Below the pieces are notes generated by a model. The model saw only the letters and a program-made list of their open reading frames with translations. It was not told where the DNA came from and did not search any database. The position numbers and the translations under genes are program-made. Below, piece by piece: positions 8,417-16,683 of a stretch of DNA of 50,704 nucleotides; within the stretch, counting starts at the first letter, position 1, and every line of letters starts with the position of its first letter. This DNA is from an uncultured Desulfobacteraceae bacterium (lineage in GTDB: Bacteria > Desulfobacterota > Desulfobacteria > Desulfobacterales > Desulfatirhabdiaceae): positions 1 through 50,704 of the forward strand of contig CAJBLH010000286.1 in the NCBI GenBank assembly GCA_903953895.1. The letters are read 5' to 3'.

Positions 8417-9355
8417 ATGCAAACCCAAGACAGGTTGATTATGAGGACGACAACACACCCGCACACCGTAACCCTTGGCCGCATCGATTACATGAATGTG
8501 GCGCCGATCTATCACGGCATCGACAGCAGACTGGCCCGGGGCGACCACCAGGGGGTACGACTGATCTGCGGCCCGCCAAACACGCTGAACCAGATGATGA
8601 TCGATGGAGACCTCGACATCAGCCCTGTCTCCTCGGCAGCCTACGCCAGAAATGCACAGGACTGGCTGATTCTGCCGGATCTGGCCATTGCCTGCCGCGA
8701 ACGGGTTCTCAGCGTTCTTCTTGTCAGCCGCTACAGCTTGGAGGCATTGAGCGGCAGACGCATTCTGGTTACGGATGAATCCTCCAGCGGCAGGGATCTG
8801 TGCCGGCTGATCTTCAACCTGAAAGGCGTTTATCCGGAATTTGTCGTAGGCAGAGTCCAATCGCCAACGCAACTGCCTGCAGATATTGATGCCGCCCTGG
8901 TGATCGGAGATGCCGCCCTGTCCCAGCCATGGGAACGGTTTTTTCCGAATATTTTTGACCTGGGAGCCCTGTGGTGGCGTATGACCGGCCTTCCCTTCGT
9001 CTTTGCCGTCTGGGTCGTCCGCAAAGACATTGCCCGCAATTATCCGGAAAGGGTGGAAACCGTTCTGAACCTGCTGAAAACCTCCCGCAAACATGGCTAT
9101 GCCAATATGAATCTGATTGTCGAAAAAGCCTGCGTCAGACTGGGCATCGATCCGGCCATCGCCCGGTTATATTATCAATCTTTGGTATATGAGCTGGAAG
9201 ATCGGGAAAAACAAGGCCTTGCTTATTTCTATAAAAGCTTGTATCAGTCCGGAATTACGGATCTGCAAGCACCCCTTCGCTTTTTTACGAACAATAATAA
9301 AGGGCTGGTTATCAATACAAAATCCGCGTATGCGCCACTGGCTGCCATCTTCTGA
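8417..9355 (+). CDS. mqnA: Chorismate dehydratase
   Basis: MqnA removes water from chorismate to give 3-[(1-carboxyvinyl)oxy]benzoate, the first step of the futalosine route. The fold is that of a periplasmic binding protein but the enzyme is cytoplasmic. Family sequences are LGRIDYMNVAPIYHG near the N-terminus, GDLDISPVSSAAYA, and the C-terminal YELEDREKQGLAYFYK. The ATG at 8417 follows the mqnX stop by 2 nt; the in-frame ATG at 8441 is also possible, and neither has a strong ribosome-binding site. With mqnE, C and X this gives four steps; mqnB and mqnD are not in the window. Confidence 0.9.
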   Translation: MQTQDRLIMRTTTHPHTVTLGRIDYMNVAPIYHGIDSRLARGDHQGVRLICGPPNTLNQMMIDGDLDISPVSSAAYARNAQDWLILPDLAIACRERVLSVLLVSRYSLEALSGRRILVTDESSSGRDLCRLIFNLKGVYPEFVVGRVQSPTQLPADIDAALVIGDAALSQPWERFFPNIFDLGALWWRMTGLPFVFAVWVVRKDIARNYPERVETVLNLLKTSRKHGYANMNLIVEKACVRLGIDPAIARLYYQSLVYELEDREKQGLAYFYKSLYQSGITDLQAPLRFFTNNNKGLVINTKSAYAPLAAIF

Positions 9356-9421
9356 CATCATCAGCGACTTTTAATTTCATTCACACGACTGTTTATAAAT
9401 TGAAACAAGGGGGAAACAAGT

Positions 9422-11215
9422 ATGACGGAAAGAAAATTTTCAGGATGTATTGGCTGCATCAGCTTTCTTTTTCTATTCATCGGCTTGATGTTACCCATAC
9501 AAGCCCAAAGCCAGGAGTCGATAAATACCGACTGTACGGCGACCGTAGATAACAATTATAACCTCCACATCCCTTATCTTTCCTATGATAATCCGACATC
9601 GGGAAACCAAACGCTCTGGGTGGATCTTGTTTACGAACACAATCCAACGTATCCCTCACTGATCTCATTCAAGTTGACAAGTTACGGTAATATCGCCAAT
9701 CCTTCATTTTCATGCGTGGAAGCAACTGTATTCGACAATACATCCATCCACATTCCAGATCTTCTGATGCCCGATGGGGTCACGCATTACTGGGTGAATT
9801 TAACCTACAATGCAGCACTTTCCACCCAAGGAAACGAATACTTCGATGTCTATAGCTGGGGGTTGAACAGTCTGTCACAAACCGGCAATTTCGATCTGAC
9901 GCAAACTGCATTCATCTTCAACTTCATTTCCAACGCCCCATCCGCTGTCAAAGGAACCCCGCAGCAATTGGCCGACTATGCGTATGACGCCTTAACCAAC
10001 GGCACGGCTGTTCCCTCTCCTTATTTCAGCACCAAAGGCGAAAATGTTACGGCGCCCGGTCTGTTAAAAACCATTGGCTCAAAACTGATCGGAGGTGACT
10101 GGAAACTTGTCTGGGGCCCGGGCGATTTTCAGTTGACCGACAGCGATGATCAATCCGACAATGCCGCTTTTGTCGTTTACAGCGACTCGCAGGATACCTA
10201 CATCCTGGCAATTGCAGGTACCAACCCGAATGGATTGCTCGACTGGCTGTTAGAGGATTTTATGGTCGGCCCTGAATTCCTTGTCAATTGGCCGATGGCT
10301 ACTCAGCAGCCACCCCTTCCCCCGCTGCTTGTCGAACCGACCGCCATTCCTGTTAAAGAAGTGGTTTCCACAAACAAAATGATTTCATCGGGAACGGCTT
10401 TCGGCGTGTATTATTCGTTAACCAGTCTGGTGCAGGCTCAGCATTCCCCCACGCCGGACCTGACACTTGAAAAATATCTGTCGCAACTCAAACAAAGCCA
10501 AAATGGCACCAGCAAGCTGATCGTCACAGGACACAGCCTGGGCGGCGCACTTTCTCCTACAATCGCAAACTGGGCCCAAGACGCGCTTACCAAAACAGAC
10601 CCAAAGTGGAACGGTCGTGTTTTCGCCATGCCAACCGCCGGCCCGACACCTGGCAACGCAGCGTACGCGGCCGACTGGAATACGAAATTCCCGCACTACC
10701 CGGTCACAGCCAATCCTGGAAATATTGTGAACAGCTTGAACACGCTCGTTTATAATCAATGCGATGTCGTTCCTTATGCGTGGCAGCATGTTTATCAACT
10801 CGACATCACAGAAGAACACAAAGATTACTTCTGGCTTATCTACATTCAAGATAAAAGTTATTTTTTAGAAACACAGATTGCACAGCTCATTCTACCAGAG
10901 GATAGTACGTCGGATTTATTGGTTGCGGCTGTCTTTTATGCGGAAATGTCGGGCAATCTGGCCGGAATGACGATGCAAAACAACAAGATCGAGATTAACG
11001 ATACAACGCTTTCACCCGTTACAGCCTGGCCGATTCAGTATTTAAAGAACAACCAATTAAGTTTTTTTCAAAAACCGCCTACGCCGATTACCGATATAAA
11101 TAGCTTTTTTGATGCACTTGGGATTGTTCATGTCTGGGGATATTTTTCAGCGTTTAACATCGATCTGGCAAGTATCAAAGATGGTCTGCCGGTTCACTCC
11201 GCAAACCCCAATTAA
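9422..11215 (+). CDS. Secreted class 3 (fungal-type) lipase-like protein
   Basis: The first 28 residues form a signal peptide (FLFLFIGLMLPIQAQS). Residues 30-165 look like a beta-rich domain with Asn/Thr-rich strands. A class 3 lipase domain follows, with the nucleophile elbow GHSLGG near residue 370. A candidate catalytic Asp lies in NQCDVVP and a candidate His in IVHVWGYF near the C-terminus. The expected role is hydrolysis of an ester lipid outside the cytoplasm; the substrate is not known. GGGGGA precedes the ATG at 9422. It stands alone between the mqn operon and the molybdenum island, and it is less GC-rich than its neighbours, which may indicate transfer. Confidence 0.8.
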   Translation: MTERKFSGCIGCISFLFLFIGLMLPIQAQSQESINTDCTATVDNNYNLHIPYLSYDNPTSGNQTLWVDLVYEHNPTYPSLISFKLTSYGNIANPSFSCVEATVFDNTSIHIPDLLMPDGVTHYWVNLTYNAALSTQGNEYFDVYSWGLNSLSQTGNFDLTQTAFIFNFISNAPSAVKGTPQQLADYAYDALTNGTAVPSPYFSTKGENVTAPGLLKTIGSKLIGGDWKLVWGPGDFQLTDSDDQSDNAAFVVYSDSQDTYILAIAGTNPNGLLDWLLEDFMVGPEFLVNWPMATQQPPLPPLLVEPTAIPVKEVVSTNKMISSGTAFGVYYSLTSLVQAQHSPTPDLTLEKYLSQLKQSQNGTSKLIVTGHSLGGALSPTIANWAQDALTKTDPKWNGRVFAMPTAGPTPGNAAYAADWNTKFPHYPVTANPGNIVNSLNTLVYNQCDVVPYAWQHVYQLDITEEHKDYFWLIYIQDKSYFLETQIAQLILPEDSTSDLLVAAVFYAEMSGNLAGMTMQNNKIEINDTTLSPVTAWPIQYLKNNQLSFFQKPPTPITDINSFFDALGIVHVWGYFSAFNIDLASIKDGLPVHSANPN

Positions 11216-11254
11216 TTAAGGCTGATTCTGTCGGATTTAGGAAACAAGACATAA

Positions 11255-11282
11255 CATTTTGATATTATTAATCGTCAAAATG
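11255..11282. promoter_or_regulatory. Inverted repeat upstream of TiaS-like gene
   Basis: CATTTTGA (11255-11262) and TCAAAATG (11275-11282) are perfect 8-bp arms separated by 12 nt. It lies 100 nt upstream of the next start codon in the AT-rich spacer 11216-11382. It could be an operator; no regulator can be assigned. Confidence 0.3.
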
Positions 11283-11382
11283 GCAATATATCTTTTCAAA
11301 ACACGAGATGAGCGGGGGGTGATTTTATCTCTTACTTTATAGGTCAAATACTTTTGGAGATAGCTCTATTGAGAGGTTTTCT

Positions 11383-12129
11383 ATGCTGATCTACATTGGC
11401 TTTGATGATACCGACTCAAAAGAATCGCCTATTGGCACCGGTAAACTAGCCCGGTGGTTAAACGCCGAATTGCCTGACGATTGTTGCTGCAAGGGTGTTA
11501 TCCGACAGCAACTGCTTGTATGCCCTGAAATACCCTATACCTCTCACAACAGTTCTGCATGCTTTTTGGCGGAAATAGCCGATCCGGCCCTGATGGCAAG
11601 TGTCATTGAGAAAGCGATTGATCATCTTTCAAAGCATGCCGTCGCAGGCAGTGACCCAGGTTTATGCGTGGTCGCCGAAACCGATCCGTATCTGTCCGAT
11701 TTAATGGAATTCGGCCGTTGCTGCACGCACACCGTGATGACCCAGGTACAAGCCATTCGAGCGGCCGGATCTGCTCATCTTTCAGGGCACGGTGGCACCA
11801 AGGACGGCATCATCGGAGCGGCTGCATCTGTTGGGCTAACAGCTTCGGGCTGGTTGGGACGCTATATCGAGTTCGATGGCCTGCGGAACTATCCTCGAAT
11901 GATCCGTGTTTCGGAATTGAATGCGCGTCACATCGCTGTGATATCCGTTGACCGCGATGCCACCGCACCTGCACCACAGGACATGGTGCTGACCAATGAA
12001 TGGCTGCGCCCGCGACGGATGGCGCATGAACCTGTATTGTTGGTCAGCTTAAAGGAGGCGGGTCTGTGGCAGAATATTTACGCTAAAAACAAAAAAAAAG
12101 AATCCAATCCATCTGATCAGCAGCCTTAG
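11383..12129 (+). CDS. TiaS-like protein (IGFDDTDS family), function unknown in bacteria
   Basis: The N-terminus IYIGFDDTDS and the later GTKDGIIGAAASVG are signatures of the catalytic part of archaeal TiaS, the enzyme that attaches agmatine to C34 of tRNA-Ile2 using ATP. The archaeal protein is longer and has OB-fold and zinc-ribbon domains. This 248-residue protein has only the ferredoxin-like and kinase-like part, so it is unlikely to do the same reaction on tRNA. It lies at the edge of a molybdenum/tungsten uptake and storage island, which hints at an ATP-dependent function related to oxyanions or cofactors. The strand is opposite to the PadR gene that follows. Family resemblance is fairly clear; the role is unknown. 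Confidence 0.65.
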   Translation: MLIYIGFDDTDSKESPIGTGKLARWLNAELPDDCCCKGVIRQQLLVCPEIPYTSHNSSACFLAEIADPALMASVIEKAIDHLSKHAVAGSDPGLCVVAETDPYLSDLMEFGRCCTHTVMTQVQAIRAAGSAHLSGHGGTKDGIIGAAASVGLTASGWLGRYIEFDGLRNYPRMIRVSELNARHIAVISVDRDATAPAPQDMVLTNEWLRPRRMAHEPVLLVSLKEAGLWQNIYAKNKKKESNPSDQQP

Positions 12130-12165
12130 GGTTGCTGCTGCAGCCGAAATATTGCGCGGCTACAG

Positions 12166-12549
12166 TCAACCACTCTTTACCAATTCTCGATAATTTTCTA
12201 TGAAGGCAAGCATTTTTTTTGTCTGACGTTCCAAATAATCAATCCAGAAGCTAAGCACCTCGTCTCCCTCGCTTGTAAGACGGTAGATTCGTTTGGCCGG
12301 CCCACCTTCATCGGTTTTCCATTCTGAAACCACTAATCCGAGATCTTCCATCTCCCTGAGATGTCGATAGATCATACCCGGCGGGGCATTCCCCTGAACG
12401 AATTCAAACTGACCGATATTCTGAATCAATTCATACCCATAAGACGTTTTTTCCTTTAATATCATAAGGATAGACGGCTGAATATAACGTTCAACTTTTT
12501 TGGAACCCATTTCCGAGAACTGTTTATGCGGTATAATTTTATTTGACAT
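12166..12549 (-). CDS. PadR-family transcriptional regulator
   Basis: This 127-residue protein has the winged-helix PadR domain: YIQPSILMILKEKTSYGYEL, then YRHLREMEDLGLVVSEW and RIYRLTSEGDEVL in the wing. The last 30 residues (LERQTKKMLAFIENYRELV) form the dimerisation helix. PadR proteins are usually repressors that respond to small ligands and often control the adjacent divergent gene. Here that is the small protein at 12620. The ribosome-binding site AGGAAGG and the start codon lie inside an inverted repeat (12548-12568), so autoregulation is plausible. Confidence 0.88.
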   Translation of the reverse strand: MSNKIIPHKQFSEMGSKKVERYIQPSILMILKEKTSYGYELIQNIGQFEFVQGNAPPGMIYRHLREMEDLGLVVSEWKTDEGGPAKRIYRLTSEGDEVLSFWIDYLERQTKKMLAFIENYRELVKSG

Positions 12550-12568
12550 ATATCCTTCCTGGATATAT
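12548..12568. promoter_or_regulatory. Inverted repeat covering the padR start and ribosome-binding site
   Basis: ATATATCC (12548-12555) and GGATATAT (12561-12568) are perfect 8-bp arms around a 5-nt loop. It lies between the divergent PadR and small-protein genes. It may be the PadR operator, or on the PadR transcript a hairpin that hides the ribosome-binding site. Confidence 0.45.
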
Positions 12569-12619
12569 ATTTAGTTTGAAGAATCGATCATATTTAACGC
12601 ATACACTCAGGAGGCCAAA

Positions 12620-12847
12620 ATGACCACGAAAATTTTTGTGCGTGAAAGACGTAAAGTCGAAAAAGGCGAAAAAAAGCCCCGATTCAGGGTGGTTGGTGTC
12701 AGCGGATCGGATGTTAAAATTTATGTCAACCATATGCGCAAAAAAGAGCTGGATCAAATTTGCGCAGAAACCGGAGCCCAAGCCATATTCCTGGATGAAG
12801 GAGAAGGCCCAAAAAATGGTGGGGGCCAGGATTCAGGAAATGTCTGA
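12620..12847 (+). CDS. Small conserved-looking protein of unknown function, 75 residues
   Basis: A strong ribosome-binding site, AGGAGG at 12611-12616, precedes the ATG. The protein is basic at the start (VRERRKVEKGEKKPRFR), followed by a compact segment VVGVSGSDVKIYVNHMRKKE and an acidic tail (FLDEGEGP). No signal peptide, membrane segment or cysteine cluster is visible (one Cys only). It is divergent from the PadR gene across 70 nt and converges on the mosB-like gene. I do not recognise the family. The placement suggests control by PadR and a link to molybdenum storage or uptake; this is inference. Confidence 0.6.
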   Translation: MTTKIFVRERRKVEKGEKKPRFRVVGVSGSDVKIYVNHMRKKELDQICAETGAQAIFLDEGEGPKNGGGQDSGNV

Positions 12848-12883
12848 ACCAATGCCCTGTTTTGTGAAAATCAGCCTGATTTT

Positions 12884-13732
12884 TTATTCCTTAAAGATGA
12901 TGGTTCCAACATTCTCGCCGTTCAGAGCAGCCATAATATGCTCGGGATGACGCATGGCATCGATGATTTGTAGCTGTTTCAGGCACTTGGCCCTTTGCAG
13001 GAAAGTTAATATCGGACGCTCGATGATCAGATCATCAAGGTCCAGTTCAAGAAGTTCCTTGGCGGAAATGCGGTCGTAAAAAGTCAGGGTGTTTGGGTCG
13101 GTTTTTTTGGGATCTGCGCTGTAAAGCCCTTTTTCATCTTTGAGAAAGATCAGGGAACGTGCGCCAATATTTTCCGCCAACAGGAACGCCCCGCAATCGG
13201 TGCGGTGCGGTGGGATGGAACCGTGTTCGGCAGGGTGTTCGAAAAACCCATAGGGTGGCACCCCATAGGTGATTGGCAAATAGCCCTGACGGCAAAACAT
13301 GGTCAACTGCTCTAGATTGTCGCCATGGCCGATTTTCACACCACCATGTTTGGCCAGAAGAACAGACAATATCTCTGCGTTTTGCCAAGACACTTTATCG
13401 CCTAATTTTGACAACACGCCTGTGGGCATTCCTAAGTCCACTCCGATATTGTATACATGCCTCGCACGTGTACCGCCGCCGGTCATAAGTAATATCTTGT
13501 GTTTATCCTTGGCATTGATCAGCGCATCCAGAATCGGCAAGAGCGCCTTCGAGCCGCGATCCATAATACTTTGGCCGCCGATTTTAATTACATTAATATC
13601 CGGATGCATGCGGAAATATTCTGATGCTTCGGTCTGCTTTAAAAACTCTTTGCTAACCAGCGACTCTCCCATTAACGGCGTATCGATATGCAGTCGACCC
13701 TTTTCAGACGATTCTTTAATTAGCTTGCTCAT
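12884..13732 (-). CDS. mosB: Molybdenum storage protein subunit (MosB-like amino-acid-kinase fold)
   Basis: The protein matches the beta subunit of Azotobacter molybdenum storage protein (MoSto), which packs polyoxomolybdate or tungstate clusters in an ATP-driven cage. Matching segments are NVIKIGGQSIMDRG, TGGGTRARHVYNIG, the metal-cavity region SIPPHRTDCGAFLLAE and LIFLKDEKGLYSADP. I chose the ATG at 13732 (282 residues), close to known subunits of 270-276; an ATG at 13813 would add 27 residues of non-family sequence. Only one subunit gene is present, whereas Azotobacter needs MosA and MosB, so a homohexamer or a distant partner is implied. It lies downstream of the MOT1-type transporter on the same strand, giving uptake plus storage. 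Confidence 0.85.
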   Translation of the reverse strand: MSKLIKESSEKGRLHIDTPLMGESLVSKEFLKQTEASEYFRMHPDINVIKIGGQSIMDRGSKALLPILDALINAKDKHKILLMTGGGTRARHVYNIGVDLGMPTGVLSKLGDKVSWQNAEILSVLLAKHGGVKIGHGDNLEQLTMFCRQGYLPITYGVPPYGFFEHPAEHGSIPPHRTDCGAFLLAENIGARSLIFLKDEKGLYSADPKKTDPNTLTFYDRISAKELLELDLDDLIIERPILTFLQRAKCLKQLQIIDAMRHPEHIMAALNGENVGTIIFKE

Positions 13733-13941
13733 TTCCCTTATCCATAGCAATTTCAAATTGATTAGAGTTAATATCTTTCTTCCAAACAGTTTTTTTTGTG
13801 AAATTCTTACCATTTTCTTAATTTCAATCGGTTTTCCATTATTACTGCATTACATGCTCTGATACAACCATTACCTCTGAATTATTCACTTGTTTGATCT
13901 TATATCGCACTGTGATTGACATTCTCTAATCTTCCTCATGA

Positions 13942-15246
13942 TTAAATCTTGATCTTGGCCTTGCGAATGAAAATATCTACTATAATCCCAATACCGAAAG
14001 CCCAGCTCATATTTGGAACCGACAGGGCAATTCCGCTGATCAGCAGGGCCACGAAATATTCCTCATTGGCTTTAAGGCTGCGAATCAAAGGGCAGAGTTC
14101 AAGCCCGGCAAAAATCAGGAGTACCCCCAAAACTGAGTTGGGGATCAGCGACAGCAGCGTCAACCCCGCCTCGCCAAAAACCAGCGCCAGCACAACAAAA
14201 AAGGCTCCAATCATCAATGGAGCACTGCCAGTCCGCGCTCCAAAACGGTAATGAGCCGCTAGGCCGCCAGTGCCATGACACATCGGTATGCCACCGAACA
14301 GCCCGGTTGGTAGATTGGCGATTCCCATGGTCAGGGCGAAATTGCTGGCACTGGCCTTTTTCAATCCCGGATGTTCGGGGAAAAGCACGCTGCACGTGTC
14401 GGCCGTACCCACACAGGCATTACCGATGGTCAGCGGAATTTGAGGCAAGATCAGCATGATAAAGGCCAACCACCATTCGTTGAGCGTGGGTACAATCAGA
14501 CGGACAGGGGTGGGGCCTAATGAAAAATTGCGGCCGTCGAGACCGCCAAGCGCCAAACCGGCAATGATTCCGATCCCAATGGCGGCAATCGCCGCAGGCA
14601 GTTTCTTATTGTCAATCAGTGCCAAGACCACAGCAAAGACAATCACCCCCAGAATCAAATTGATGCCGTAGTCGGTAAAACGGCCGACGGCGCCAGACAG
14701 AAACAAGTTCTGTTCGATAATCAACTGAACTCCTTTGCGCAGGAAAACAAGACCCAGGGCCAGTTGGATGCCGCGCACCACTGGCTGAGTAAATAATTTA
14801 GCCAATTTGTCAACAAAGCCGGTCAACGCAAAAACAAGCAGCAAAGCGCCGAAGATGATGCCTGCTGCGCCAATGACCGGTTCGGTAATTAGCGCCGGGT
14901 TAGCAATCGCGATGGCGCCCACGGCTTTCAACGGTTGCACAGGAACCGGCAGTCGGTAGAAATATCCGCTAATCATGTAAAACAGGCCAAATGAGAGAAA
15001 CACGATGGTAGGGCTCAGCTTATTGATCAGAATCATGGCCAGAACGATCGGAAGGAGCGTACCCAGATCTCCAAAGGAGCCGGCCAGCTCAAGTCGGTCA
15101 AACCGAAACCTCTCATGGGGCAGGTCTCCCAGGCCGTCTGTCGAAACACCATCTCCTGCGGATGTCTCCTTTGCAAGTACCCCAGGCATGCATACAGCCT
15201 TTAAACCCTTGAGTCCGTAAGATCCCGAATGTTTGATTTTTTCCAT
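13942..15246 (-). CDS. MOT1-family (SulP-related) molybdate transporter
   Basis: This protein of about 434 residues has around ten hydrophobic segments and the two MOT1 signatures: RLELAGSFGDLGTLLPIVL near the N-terminus and MCHGTGGLAAHYRFGARTG near residue 330. MOT1 proteins carry out high-affinity molybdate uptake in plants and algae, and bacterial relatives are known. The first 45 residues are a soluble extension. I chose the ATG at 15246 because GAGGTG lies 5 nt upstream; an ATG at 15258 is in frame. The gene is divergent from tunR across a 228-nt spacer containing a strong palindrome, and is followed by the storage protein gene. This fits molybdate/tungstate homeostasis. Confidence 0.88.
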   Translation of the reverse strand: MEKIKHSGSYGLKGLKAVCMPGVLAKETSAGDGVSTDGLGDLPHERFRFDRLELAGSFGDLGTLLPIVLAMILINKLSPTIVFLSFGLFYMISGYFYRLPVPVQPLKAVGAIAIANPALITEPVIGAAGIIFGALLLVFALTGFVDKLAKLFTQPVVRGIQLALGLVFLRKGVQLIIEQNLFLSGAVGRFTDYGINLILGVIVFAVVLALIDNKKLPAAIAAIGIGIIAGLALGGLDGRNFSLGPTPVRLIVPTLNEWWLAFIMLILPQIPLTIGNACVGTADTCSVLFPEHPGLKKASASNFALTMGIANLPTGLFGGIPMCHGTGGLAAHYRFGARTGSAPLMIGAFFVVLALVFGEAGLTLLSLIPNSVLGVLLIFAGLELCPLIRSLKANEEYFVALLISGIALSVPNMSWAFGIGIIVDIFIRKAKIKI

Positions 15247-15293
15247 TTGACACCTCATAATTTCAACGAGTATCCGATTTCAATTCACGAAAT

Positions 15294-15319
15294 AACACGA
15301 TTACATAATTTATCGTGTT
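15294..15319. promoter_or_regulatory. Candidate TunR-binding site between MOT1 gene and tunR
   Basis: AACACGAT (15294-15301) and ATCGTGTT (15312-15319) are perfect arms with a 10-nt centre. TunR regulators are reported to bind a motif of about 30 bp near oxyanion transporter genes. The site lies about 50 nt upstream of the MOT1 start and 155 nt upstream of tunR, so it could control both. I cannot compare it with the published matrix here. Confidence 0.55.
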
Positions 15320-15474
15320 CATTATCAGCAAATTTTATGGGCTGTCAAGGAAATATTGGATGCTTTGCAAGAATCATCGGATGTGCTAAAAATATGAGGG
15401 GTACTAAAAATGATGTGTGGAATGACCAGAGGAGAATCCAACAAATTGAATATTAACAGCAACAGGTAACCATT

Positions 15475-16545
15475 ATGCCGCCTTCAATAAGGAATCGGCC
15501 CGGCCAATCAATCAATATCTCTGCCAGAAACGAAACCAATTGTTTAAATACGCTGCAATTGAGCCAACTGGAACAATCATACCGCGAATGGGTGGAAAGT
15601 TCGCTGCGATCCGATACTTCTTCATCCCGCAAGCGTATCTTGCTTATCTTTCTCTTAATCCGTTATACAGGCGCCAGGCTGAACGAAGTTCTGGAGTTGA
15701 ATCCACTTCAAGATATTGACTATCACCGTCAGGTGGTGTGTTTTGGAAAAACCGGGGCTGAGAAAGGTCATAAAAGACGTGAAGTCCAGATGTCTGAAGC
15801 CCTTTCCAATGAGCTTAAGGCTTCCCTGGAAGACCCTTTGTTGCAATCGTCCTCAAACCATTGGTTTCAGGTTGATCCAGGGCATGTCCGCCGTAAATTC
15901 TACGAGCGCGCTGCGGCCTGCGGATTTCTTCCAGCGCATGGCGCTCCGGATGCCATTCGGAAATCCCGGGGTGTGGAGTTGATCCAAAACAACATGCCAT
16001 TGCCGGTTGTACAGCGGATGCTGGGACATTCAACACCCAACCTGGCTGCATCCTATGTTGAATTTTCCGATGAGGACATTCAGCAGGCAAGCCGATTTTT
16101 CGTTGAAAAAGAGTCGCTTCGAAAAACCAGCGCACGCAACATCTTTTTCGGTAAAATCCGCGCGATTCAACCTGGCGATATTCAGTCAAAAATCGACATG
16201 ATCACCATCTCCGGGGCATCCGTAACGTCCGTTATAACCAATGACAGCTTGGTCAGATTGGGATTAATAGTTGGATCGCTGATCAATGCAGAAGTCAAAG
16301 CCCCCTGGGTGATTTTGAAAAAAGGTAATGGTGAACCGGACTGTACGGCTGAAAACCAGTTTCAAGGCGCTATCTCCAAAATCACGGAAGGCAAGATCTC
16401 GACTGAATACACGGTTCTCCTTGAGGACGGAACGGAGATGTGTTCTGTTATTACCCGGGAAAGCGGCGAACGCCTCGGACTTCAGATAGGAGAGCCCGTC
16501 TGGGTCTTATTCAACTGTTTTTCCGTGGTCCTGCATCGAGATTGA
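15475..16545 (+). CDS. tunR: TunR-type tungstate/molybdate-responsive regulator
   Basis: Residues 1-205 resemble tyrosine recombinases: RYTGARLNEVLEL, then LGHSTPNLAASYVEF near residue 183-197. From about residue 216 there are two Mop/TOBE-type oxyanion-binding repeats, the first starting RNIFFGKIRAI and the second near FQGAISKI. This exact architecture defines TunR, a family in sulfate-reducing deltaproteobacteria whose DNA-binding domain derives from XerC/D-like recombinases and whose sensor resembles ModE. Known members activate modABC or repress TSUP-family transporters. Here the divergent neighbour is a MOT1-type transporter, an apparently different target. A plain phage integrase is ruled out by the Mop domains and the absence of phage genes. 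Confidence 0.9.
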   Translation: MPPSIRNRPGQSINISARNETNCLNTLQLSQLEQSYREWVESSLRSDTSSSRKRILLIFLLIRYTGARLNEVLELNPLQDIDYHRQVVCFGKTGAEKGHKRREVQMSEALSNELKASLEDPLLQSSSNHWFQVDPGHVRRKFYERAAACGFLPAHGAPDAIRKSRGVELIQNNMPLPVVQRMLGHSTPNLAASYVEFSDEDIQQASRFFVEKESLRKTSARNIFFGKIRAIQPGDIQSKIDMITISGASVTSVITNDSLVRLGLIVGSLINAEVKAPWVILKKGNGEPDCTAENQFQGAISKITEGKISTEYTVLLEDGTEMCSVITRESGERLGLQIGEPVWVLFNCFSVVLHRD

Positions 16546-16683
16546 CTTGAACTGGAGGATTTCAGACAGGATATGTGCTCTAATGTGCATGATACTGTGT
16601 CAACATCATGTGTAACTTATGCGGCAACAAGGCCATCAATCTGTAACGGAGTTGTTTGACCGCCCGGTGGGGGCAGGCAAGTC

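Noticed and set aside
12117-12142. Hairpin CAGCAGCC / GGTTGCTG after the TiaS-like gene as terminator
   Set aside because: It overlaps the stop codon region, has a mismatch and is followed by no T-tract, so evidence is too weak to list as a terminator.
15229-15456. Plus-strand frame in the MOT1/tunR spacer
   Set aside because: It begins inside the MOT1 start region antisense and spans the putative TunR site; no coding features.
15475-16545. Phage integrase and hence a prophage or integrative element
   Set aside because: The recombinase-like domain is fused to Mop/TOBE domains as in TunR; there are no phage genes or attachment sites nearby.
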